Of a DNA stretch of 28,596 bases, positions 22,472 through 28,596 are shown piece after piece. Source of the DNA: a virus; IMG/VR virus record IMGVR_UViG_3300047372_000454, positions 1 through 28,596 of that record; one strand, 5' to 3'. How positions within the stretch are numbered: the first letter of the stretch is position 1; each line of letters opens with the position of its first letter. The position numbers and the translations under genes are program-made. The notes under the pieces are model-generated. The model was given only the letters and a program-made list of their open reading frames with translations. It did not search any database and was not told the origin of the DNA.

Positions 22472-22782
22472 CGCTTAGACGGGCGGCAGCTTATTTCACC
22501 AACTAATGCGCCGGGTTGTGTTCCAACTCTTGAAACTCTGAAGTTTCTTGAGCGGAATGACACGGGCTTTCCAAGGCTTGGAATCTGGGTAAGGTCAGAA
22601 AGTAAGACTTTCACTTCAATGTCACCTTCGTCAGCAAAGCCGCCTTCCATTAGCTCCCGGGCGAACTGAGACTCTGACACAATTGCTGTAACAGTCTCGC
22701 CGTCAATGGTAATGCTTACACCGTAATCGGCACGGTGCTGCACAAACGCATCTTTGATGCTGTTAGCTATCGCTGTCTGCAT
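22468..22782 (-). CDS. Head-tail joining-type protein
   Basis: The 104-residue protein starts with a helix (TAIANSIKDAFVQHRADYG), then alternating strands (VSITIDGETVTAIVSE, EVKVLLSDLTQIPSLG, KPVSFRSRNFRVSRVG). This is the layout of small head-tail joining proteins such as lambda gpFII and relatives. Its place between the capsid and the tail genes agrees. It overlaps the upstream gene by 20 bases and its stop codon shares bases with the stop of the reversed island gene, leaving no room for a terminator between them. Confidence 0.6.
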   Translation of the reverse strand: MQTAIANSIKDAFVQHRADYGVSITIDGETVTAIVSESQFARELMEGGFADEGDIEVKVLLSDLTQIPSLGKPVSFRSRNFRVSRVGTQPGALVGEISCRPSKR

Positions 22783-22993
22783 CTACCTTTTTGGCTGCTT
22801 TCTTGGCTGCTTTTTTAGCAACTTTCTTTTTTGGCTCGGCTTTTGGCTTTGGCTCTGCCTTTGGTGCGATAATTGCTCTGCCACTAACAAGCAATTGAGC
22901 GGCTGCACCATTTTCTACATTTTCAAGAATTGCTCCTGCTTCGACAGGCTCACCTTTAACAAAGCAAGCTTCGATGATTTCAAGATTCTTCAT
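22763..22993 (-). CDS. Small head-associated protein with Lys/Ala-rich tail
   Basis: The 76-residue protein starts at the ATG at 22993; a TTG at 23005 is the alternative. Its first 45 residues (LEIIEACFVKGEPVEAGAIL, QLLVSGRAIIAP) form a compact beta-type module. After that comes a histone-like tail with PKPKAEPKKK and VAKKAAKKAAKK. Such tails often bind DNA or line the capsid. It is the first gene after the capsid terminator. The ATG is preceded by GGGAAAGAAC, one of the few SD-like purine stretches here. Confidence 0.6.
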   Translation of the reverse strand: MKNLEIIEACFVKGEPVEAGAILENVENGAAAQLLVSGRAIIAPKAEPKPKAEPKKKVAKKAAKKAAKKVDADSDS

Positions 22994-23014
22994 GTTCTTT
23001 CCCAAAAGTCAAAA

Positions 23015-23045
23015 AAGGACGGTAAGGATTAACCCTACCGTCCTT
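23015..23045 (-). terminator. Strong intrinsic terminator after the capsid gene
   Basis: On the minus strand AAGGACGGTAGGG pairs with CCTTACCGTCCTT around a short TTAAT loop, 13 positions with one mismatch, and a T6 run follows at once (TTTTTTGACTTTT). It lies 26 bases after the capsid stop. It should lower transcription of downstream genes relative to the capsid. Confidence 0.88.
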
Positions 23046-23070
23046 GCGATTGTTATTGCGCTCTGGTTAA

Positions 23071-24957
23071 TTATGCACCCAGTGCGTCAAGCATTGCTGC
23101 GAACGACTTAGGACGGCGAACACCACCATCATAGTAGGTGTTAGCAACCAAGGTGTGCAATCCAGTCTTGGCGTTAGCACTGTCGCGGAGAAGCTCAAGG
23201 TTGAGTCCACCCCAGTAGCCAATCACATAGTCAGCAAAGTTACCGAAGAAGATTGCAGATGCAACTGATGAACTTCCTTTGGTCAATGTGCGGCTAACAG
23301 CGTTGGTGAACTCAGCGCGGTATCCGTTGATGACACCCGGGCTTCCATCAGAGATGATGAAGTTGCCTTCAACTCCAGAAGTCTGCTTGCTGGTCTGCTT
23401 GAGTTTCGCACGGATTTGGCCGTTTGTAACATAAGCGAGTCCACCTTGCAGAGCATTCTGAGCGTCAACCTTCTCTTCAAGAGCAACGATGTCAGCATAG
23501 TCAGGAGCGGCTCCGTTAGTTCCACCAACAACAGAACCAATTCCAGAAGCTCCAGCAACGCCGTTTGCTTCGTTGGTTCCACCGCCGTGGAAGAATGCCT
23601 TCTCTTGAGTCTCAAGCATCTGAGCAGTCAGGTGTCCGCGAAGCATTGCTTCAATTGCGGAAGACGACTGGCTCAAAAGCTGGTCACTGATGTCGATGAA
23701 TGCAGGAAGTCGCTTGGGAGTAAGGCTCAACTGTGAAGTGGTTGGGCTAACTTCGTCGGCTGCTGCGTTCTCGGCTTTTTTAGCGGCTGCTGTTCCGGCT
23801 GCAAGAATCGGAATGTCAAGGTTGCCAGAAAGTCCGGTGAGAACCGTAGCACCAAGCTGATTCATTACTGATGAAGCAAAGAAGTCATCAAGAAGACCAG
23901 CTTTGTCAGTTGCGATTGTGTTACCGCCTTGGTTGGCAGTTCCTGCGGTCATGTCACGCTTGTTGACGTAGAACGAAGGAAGCATGATGCCACGAGACTG
24001 ACCGATGCCAGCGTTCTTAGCTTCACGAATTCCTTCTTCAACAATCTCACGCTCGGCACCGTCCAGCTTTGCACCAGAGTAGTGAGCGCGAAGAGCGGTT
24101 CCAAGGTCGAAACGGCCAAGGTCACGCTTTTCAGACTTGGAAAGGTCGGCTGGGACAAACTCAGCTTTCTTTTCGCAAACTTTGTCGAATGCAGCCTGAC
24201 GGAAATCGTCAGCAGATACGCCTTCAGCAACAGCTTTGCTTACATCAAGGCTGATGCCGCGCTCTTTAGCTTGCTCGGCTACTGCTTGGATGTTTGCAAT
24301 GCGGCTGCGCTCGGCAGAAACAGCACTGTGACGCTCTGCGTTGATGTCAACACGGGGAGCTTCGTTGATAACCTCCACGGAGCGTTGCTCAGGAGCCGAT
24401 GGGATGTCTTTATTTTCGGACATATTTTCAGTTTTTAAATTTTGGTTTTCCGTTGTTTTGTTTTCCATTCCCCTGCCAACTCCCACGGAGTCGTCGGCTG
24501 GAATGCTCACCAAGCTGAGTTCATATGGCTCCCAATCAGTTGCCCGGATAGACTCCCGTCCCCCGTCCATCTTTTCAGAATCCATTTCGTGGATTCGATA
24601 GCCGACAGAAACCAATCGCCGAATGCCATCTTTCACGTCTTGGAAAATCTCTTCGGCTCTTGCCGATTTTGAAAACTTAACGACTGCACGTCCTTTTTTG
24701 TCGTCGTCAATCCATGCCCGCTCTACAACACCAATCTGGTCGTTGCGGTTGTGTTCCATCAGGAAAGCCCCGCCGTTGTTTAGACGGTCAAGGCGAACGC
24801 TTTTAGAGCGATGGTCTAGCACTTCAGTGCCATATCCGCGCTCAACTTCAGCTTCAGAAGAAAACGCAATTTCAATCGTGCGGTCGTCTTCGTTGATTGC
24901 CCGTTGATTTAACTCAAACGAGCGGTGTGACAGTTCTTCAACCTTCTTCTGGCTCAT
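23071..24957 (-). CDS. Fused HK97-type prohead protease and major capsid protein
   Basis: The 628-residue protein joins two normally separate products. Residues about 1-160 are an S78/U35-type prohead protease, with GGAFLMEHN (catalytic H69) and RLVSVGY (catalytic S117), and the closing ELSLVSIPADD. A linker with NKTTENQNLKTEN leads into a coiled scaffold-like segment (about 200-300). The HK97-type capsid domain occupies about 330-628 (LDIPILAAG, IDISDQLLSQSS, FFGNFADYVIGYWGG). In-frame ATGs at residues 164 and 179 could start a capsid-only product. The gene starts 20 bases inside the portal gene; I chose the ATG at 24957 over a TTG at 24978. Fusions of this type are known in other phages. 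Confidence 0.88.
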   Translation of the reverse strand: MSQKKVEELSHRSFELNQRAINEDDRTIEIAFSSEAEVERGYGTEVLDHRSKSVRLDRLNNGGAFLMEHNRNDQIGVVERAWIDDDKKGRAVVKFSKSARAEEIFQDVKDGIRRLVSVGYRIHEMDSEKMDGGRESIRATDWEPYELSLVSIPADDSVGVGRGMENKTTENQNLKTENMSENKDIPSAPEQRSVEVINEAPRVDINAERHSAVSAERSRIANIQAVAEQAKERGISLDVSKAVAEGVSADDFRQAAFDKVCEKKAEFVPADLSKSEKRDLGRFDLGTALRAHYSGAKLDGAEREIVEEGIREAKNAGIGQSRGIMLPSFYVNKRDMTAGTANQGGNTIATDKAGLLDDFFASSVMNQLGATVLTGLSGNLDIPILAAGTAAAKKAENAAADEVSPTTSQLSLTPKRLPAFIDISDQLLSQSSSAIEAMLRGHLTAQMLETQEKAFFHGGGTNEANGVAGASGIGSVVGGTNGAAPDYADIVALEEKVDAQNALQGGLAYVTNGQIRAKLKQTSKQTSGVEGNFIISDGSPGVINGYRAEFTNAVSRTLTKGSSSVASAIFFGNFADYVIGYWGGLNLELLRDSANAKTGLHTLVANTYYDGGVRRPKSFAAMLDALGA

Positions 24958-26377
24958 CGACAATCTCAGAATTGTCAATTTGGTCAGGGTCTAATTTTAA
25001 GCCATAACTTGCAGCAAGCTCTTCGTCTTCTTTAACTTTGGCAAGAACGTCATAGATGTCATCCCCGGCATCAGCAATAATGTCACGAAGTGGTCTGATG
25101 CGGTTACGCATTGCAAGGACAGCGGCTTCCATGTCTTTCTTGGGGTCAACCCAAGCCCATCGGCGTCCCCGGAATTCTGGGGCGTTAAATTTAAAGAACT
25201 TATCGAATGGCAAACCAAGGCGACCAGAAAGAAGCTCGACTTCAAGCCATGCTTCAAAAACTGGCTCAAGAACGTGGTCAATCATCATGCGTTGAACTGC
25301 CTTCCAGACTTCGCGCTCTTCAATTAGCCCGGCTCTGATGCTTGAGTAGTTTACTCCTTCCAAGTCATTACTAAGAGCGTTGTAACTAATGCCAAGAGAA
25401 GTAGCGACTCCACGAAGGCAAGATTTGACGAAATCTCCATAACCAGAATTTGGGTGGTTGGTGTCCCAACTTTTAAAATCTACACCAGCAGGAAGTTCTT
25501 CGATTGTTCCCGGCGATGAATCAACAGGAAGATTTCCATCATCATCAATTTCGCCCGTCCAGCCGTCCGGTGTTGCTTTGGTGAAAAAGCCCATTTTAGC
25601 GGCCCCGGTTCTAGCTGCAACAAGTTCGGCTTCTGCATAGCCGTCTAACATCTTGAGCCTGTTCATTGAACTAACAAGCCAAGGAATGCCACGGCTTTGC
25701 TCTGGTCTCTCAGTCTTAAACGGGTGAATGATTTCTTCGGCTGGCACTCTGATGCGACGCTTGAAATCAGCGTTGAATTGAGAATCTCCGGGGTGGTTGC
25801 CAAGCAAGTGGTAAGCAACTGGTCGGCGGTATGAATCAAACTCAACACCAAACCGGATTTCGTTACCGTTTTCAGCCCGGGCGTTGTAACTATCATCAAG
25901 CAGGTCGGCTTCAAGAATCTGCAAGCATAACCCGGTGCTTTTCTTAATCATGCGAATAAGAACTTCACCATCACGGGCAATGCATCGAAGGATTAAGCGT
26001 TGCACATCAACCCATGAGTGCCGCCCTGTAACTTCACAGTTGCCAACCTTGCTCCACTGTTTCCAAGCCCGCTCAATGATATTGTTTGCAACTTCGTCAA
26101 GCTGTCCACTCGGCTCTTTAGCTCTCACCTGTAAAGACACACCCTTCTCGCCGAGCGTGTTGTTTTCAAGGCTACGCAAAAAACCTTTTACCCATTCATT
26201 GTTGCGTTCTAAGTCACGCGAGCGGTCACGAAGAATTGGAAGCTGGCCTTTAAGCTCACCATCTTGCGATAGGCAGGCAGTAATCCAGTCGAGCGTCAGA
26301 CGGCTTGACTGGGTTGCGTTAAATCTGCGAACGGCTGTTTTGGGCGATGAGAATTTGCGCTTTAGATATTGAATCAT
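24938..26377 (-). CDS. Portal protein (lambda gpB family)
   Basis: The 479-residue protein forms the dodecameric ring at the DNA entry vertex. Lambda-family portal features are the N-terminal RRFNATQSSRLTLDWITA, the RDRSRDLERNNEWVKGFLRSLENN segment, LQVRAKE, and central DGEVLIRMIKK and LLDDSYNARAENGNEIRFGVEFDSYRRPVAYHLL. I place the start at the ATG at 26377, which overlaps the gpW-like stop as ATGA; the frame extends to 26449 without better signals. Gene order (terminase, gpW-like, portal, protease/capsid) is that of lambda A-W-B-C/E. Confidence 0.9.
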   Translation of the reverse strand: MIQYLKRKFSSPKTAVRRFNATQSSRLTLDWITACLSQDGELKGQLPILRDRSRDLERNNEWVKGFLRSLENNTLGEKGVSLQVRAKEPSGQLDEVANNIIERAWKQWSKVGNCEVTGRHSWVDVQRLILRCIARDGEVLIRMIKKSTGLCLQILEADLLDDSYNARAENGNEIRFGVEFDSYRRPVAYHLLGNHPGDSQFNADFKRRIRVPAEEIIHPFKTERPEQSRGIPWLVSSMNRLKMLDGYAEAELVAARTGAAKMGFFTKATPDGWTGEIDDDGNLPVDSSPGTIEELPAGVDFKSWDTNHPNSGYGDFVKSCLRGVATSLGISYNALSNDLEGVNYSSIRAGLIEEREVWKAVQRMMIDHVLEPVFEAWLEVELLSGRLGLPFDKFFKFNAPEFRGRRWAWVDPKKDMEAAVLAMRNRIRPLRDIIADAGDDIYDVLAKVKEDEELAASYGLKLDPDQIDNSEIVDEPEEG

Positions 26378-26616
26378 CTGAATTGAATTTTCAAAGTTTT
26401 TCGGTGACGGTTGACTGATGCCTTTAATGTTTCCGCTTCTTGTCTCCAACGGTCACGGCTCTTTTCCAAATCAGCGATGCTTGCGAGTGTCAAAGATTGG
26501 TCGCCAAAACTTGTAGCACTAGCCGTCTTTTCATAAAGAGTTCCAAGAGTAGTTTCTATCTTGGTAATCATCGCCAACGCTGATGTCAGCTTTTCTTCGT
26601 CAGTTTTGTCGGCCAT
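26374..26616 (-). CDS. gpW-like head-tail joining protein
   Basis: The 80-residue protein fits the small proteins encoded between the large terminase and portal in lambda-type phages. Those have a helix, a TSFGDQSLTLASIADLE segment (36-52, the beta hairpin of gpW) and a long charged helix (RDRWRQEAETLKAS). Lambda gpW is 68 residues. It starts 23 bases after the terminase stop, with a TTTGAC/GTCAAA inverted repeat in between, and is coupled to the portal by ATGA. Confidence 0.75.
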   Translation of the reverse strand: MADKTDEEKLTSALAMITKIETTLGTLYEKTASATSFGDQSLTLASIADLEKSRDRWRQEAETLKASVNRHRKTLKIQFR

Positions 26617-26639
26617 TGAATTTTGACTAATGTCAAACT

Positions 26640-28463
26640 CTACCAGTCATTCACCCAGCCGCCTTTCTTTTTGCGGGCATTCTTTTTTGGTTTTGCGGCT
26701 TTTTTCTTTGGCGGGTCTTGGATGCTTTGCTTGAGTTTGTCCCAGTTCACGCGCATCAATGACAGCGCGGCGGTTGCATAGACTCGGATGTCTAAAGCTT
26801 CGTTTCTTGCTTTGCTTGGATTCTCAAAACGTGTGTATGGCACGCCATTTTTGTAGCGGGTCACCTTTGTTTCACTAACAAGCTGCCGAAACCAATCTTC
26901 TGGTCGGTCGTTGGGGAAGTGCATAAATCCACTACCCTTTTCGCCAAGCGAAAGTCTAGAGTAAGTCAATTCCTTAGCCGTGTCAGTTCCAACGCTAAAC
27001 AGCGCAGCTCTCTCTGCTCCCCTTCTTGTTGGTCTGCCAACTAACGGCACACCCGGGCCACCCATACCTTTGCAAGCGTAAACTCTTCGGCCTTCTCTTG
27101 GTTTTGTAAATGAGTAAACGGCTTTTGTTTTGTGTCCTGAGTCAATAAACGTGCAAGTGATTGGCAGCTCCACCCCGCTTGGGTGTGTAAACTTCTTTTG
27201 CAGAATCTCATCAAGAGCGGCTTGCGTGTCTGGCGAGTTAAAATCACCCATGACGTTGTAATGGTCAATGCTCCAAGACTCTTCCCCTTCTCCCCAGCCA
27301 ACAATCTCGACTTCAAAGCGGTCACCTTGAATATCAACGCCAGCGGTAAGGATAAGCGCATCTTTCGGGAAATCACCCCAATCTTCCCGGCGTTGCATAA
27401 GTGGCTCCCACGCTACGCTTTCGCCTTCATCTTCCCAAGTTTCAGCTAAAAACGTGTTTATCCACGTCCTAAGCGTCTCTTTTCCTGATTTTTTGGCTCT
27501 GATATTGTCGGCAGCCATCTGGTGCAATCGCGATTTATAACCCTTTTTGTGCCGAAAAAGTGATGCAATTCCGGGCAAATGATAGCCCCGGCTGGTGCGT
27601 TCCGGGTAGGTTGCCACCCATTTCCCTGCTTTGACCATCTCAATCCGCTGCTCATCAGTCAGCTTTGCCTTGCAACCTTCACATTGCAGCCATGCATCAC
27701 TGCCGTCTTCTGCTTTCCATTGGACATTGACCCATTTTAAGCTTTGAGAGTAGCCGCATTCTGGGCAATCAACGTGAAATCTTCGCTGGTCGCTTGCTTC
27801 AAATTCAGTCTCGACTCTGCTCCGGCCTTTTACGGTCGGCGTTGATGTCATCACAATGACAGCGTTCCAGAATGTCTCTGTTCGTCGAATAGCTAAGCTT
27901 GACGGGTCGCCTTCACTTCCTGCTGTGACTGGGTAGCGGTCAACTTCGTCCAATAAAACAACCCGCCTTGGACGTGACGCCAAGCCAGCCGGGGCATTAG
28001 CTCCAGCAATCGCCAAGTTTCCACCCGGAAAGGTTTTGTGCAGAATTGTGTTGCCACTAGTTCGCGATTTTACGTCTGCAATCTTGTCCTTAATTCTAGG
28101 CGTGTCCCGGCACATCGGTGCAAGTCGTTCTTTGCTCCACGCTTCACCCATCTCAATCGTCGGCTGTACCATCAGCATCGGTGACGGCTCGACATCGACA
28201 AAATATCCAATCATGTTGTTTAGAACTTCAGTCTTTCCTAATTGCGCCCCCACCATCAGCACAGTCCCAGTTGCTTCCGGGTCATTGATTGAGTCCATCC
28301 ATTCGCGAGCATATGGCGTTAGGTCAGAAGAATACTTTCCCGGCTGCCCTGATGACTCAGGCGAGAGAAAACGGTACTTATCAGCCCACTCTGAGACTGT
28401 TACTCTTGGCGGCGGTTCACAAACCGAAAGCCATGATTGAATGATTTTCTCAACCTTGCTCAC
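26640..28463 (-). CDS. Terminase large subunit (lambda gpA / GpA family)
   Basis: The 607-residue protein packages DNA using an ATPase and cuts concatemers with a nuclease. The ATPase Walker A-like site is VGAQLGKTE (71-79) and Walker B is VVLLDEVDRYP (168-178). A zinc-binding insert has CPEC (233-236) and CEGC (261-264). The nuclease starts at GVDIQGDRFE (D377). The C-terminus is lysine-rich (KKKAAKPKKNARKKKGG), possibly for DNA or portal contacts. The start is a GTG at 28463, with AAAGGA just upstream, and overlaps the previous gene. GpA-type enzymes usually cut at cos sites, so the phage is probably a cos packager. Confidence 0.93.
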   Translation of the reverse strand: MSKVEKIIQSWLSVCEPPPRVTVSEWADKYRFLSPESSGQPGKYSSDLTPYAREWMDSINDPEATGTVLMVGAQLGKTEVLNNMIGYFVDVEPSPMLMVQPTIEMGEAWSKERLAPMCRDTPRIKDKIADVKSRTSGNTILHKTFPGGNLAIAGANAPAGLASRPRRVVLLDEVDRYPVTAGSEGDPSSLAIRRTETFWNAVIVMTSTPTVKGRSRVETEFEASDQRRFHVDCPECGYSQSLKWVNVQWKAEDGSDAWLQCEGCKAKLTDEQRIEMVKAGKWVATYPERTSRGYHLPGIASLFRHKKGYKSRLHQMAADNIRAKKSGKETLRTWINTFLAETWEDEGESVAWEPLMQRREDWGDFPKDALILTAGVDIQGDRFEVEIVGWGEGEESWSIDHYNVMGDFNSPDTQAALDEILQKKFTHPSGVELPITCTFIDSGHKTKAVYSFTKPREGRRVYACKGMGGPGVPLVGRPTRRGAERAALFSVGTDTAKELTYSRLSLGEKGSGFMHFPNDRPEDWFRQLVSETKVTRYKNGVPYTRFENPSKARNEALDIRVYATAALSLMRVNWDKLKQSIQDPPKKKAAKPKKNARKKKGGWVNDW

Positions 28464-28596
28464 TCAATCCTTTTATTTTGATTTTTAAACCTGATAGGTT
28501 TTTTAAACATTTATCTTTTGCTTCATCGGTCACTGCATCATTTAGAATTGCGTTTTTTATTGCCGCCATGATTTCTTGACCAGCCCTTTCCACATC
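28450..28596 (-). CDS. C-terminal part of a small gene before the terminase, 5' end cut
   Basis: The frame is open at the window edge and runs 48 codons to a stop at 28450, overlapping the GTG of the terminase by 14 bases. The visible residues are charged and helical (AGQEIMAAIKNAILNDAVTD, CLKNLSGLKIKIKG). This is the position of the small terminase subunit in lambda-type phages, but nothing specific can be recognised from the fragment. Confidence 0.45.
   Translation of the reverse strand, partial: DVERAGQEIMAAIKNAILNDAVTDEAKDKCLKNLSGLKIKIKGLSEQG

Noticed and set aside
22793-22860. Short AAG/GCT-type repeats in the gene at 22763 as a tandem DNA repeat or CRISPR-like array
   Set aside because: They encode a Lys/Ala histone-like tail, have no constant spacer and are explained by low-complexity protein sequence. 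No CRISPR array is present in the window.
24069-24440. Plus-strand open frames opposite the capsid gene
   Set aside because: They are antisense shadows of a well-supported capsid reading frame and have no recognisable motifs or promoter.
1-28596. Insertion sequence, transposase or integrase
   Set aside because: No reading frame shows DDE, serine or tyrosine recombinase motifs, and no terminal inverted repeats with flanking duplications were noticed.

Overview
The window is part of the genome of a tailed double-stranded DNA bacteriophage or prophage. The gene set (GpA-type terminase, gpW-like joiner, portal, HK97-type protease/capsid, tail tube, tape measure, no sheath) points to a lambda-like siphovirus. 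Nearly all genes lie head to tail on the minus strand. I saw no integrase or CI-like repressor, so lifestyle is open. The host is probably Bacteroidota, at moderate confidence: almost no start codon has a Shine-Dalgarno sequence, a DUF3127 OB-fold gene is present, and the one promoter I can point to fits the Bacteroidota TTTG / TAnnTTTG pattern. Other phyla with weak SD usage are not excluded.

Read in the direction of transcription (high to low coordinates): a partial gene and the large terminase (28596-26640), gpW-like joiner, portal, and a fused protease-major capsid gene (24957-23071) followed by a strong intrinsic terminator. Two small head completion genes come next, then a two-gene island on the opposite strand (21489-22471) encoding putative DNA-binding proteins. 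The tail region (21447-9353) holds two structural proteins, a gp10-like protein, tail terminator, tube protein, a G/GT chaperone pair made by -1 frameshifting, the tape measure, and five or more fibre or tip proteins including large lectin-like and BspA-repeat proteins. The lysis cassette (9350-8078) has two small membrane proteins, an overlapping spanin-like pair and an amidase.

A structure-rich intergenic stretch (7819-8077) separates lysis from the replication/recombination operon (7818-762). That operon contains ERF annealing protein, a PD-(D/E)XK exonuclease, winged-helix protein, RuvC-like resolvase, zinc-binding protein, zincin-like protein, metallophosphatase, putative replication initiator, DnaB-type helicase, DUF3127 OB-fold protein and an SSB-like protein. 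It closes with an intrinsic terminator at 705-741. Three further small genes lie beyond it.

Genes in this operon are mostly joined by ATGA stop/start overlaps, which may replace SD-driven initiation. ERF, the exonuclease and the resolvase make a recombination set. The initiator-like gene carries four 12-bp iterons, an inverted repeat and a pyrimidine tract, resembling the lambda origin inside gene O. The most striking global signal is that I could find no GATC anywhere in 28.6 kb.
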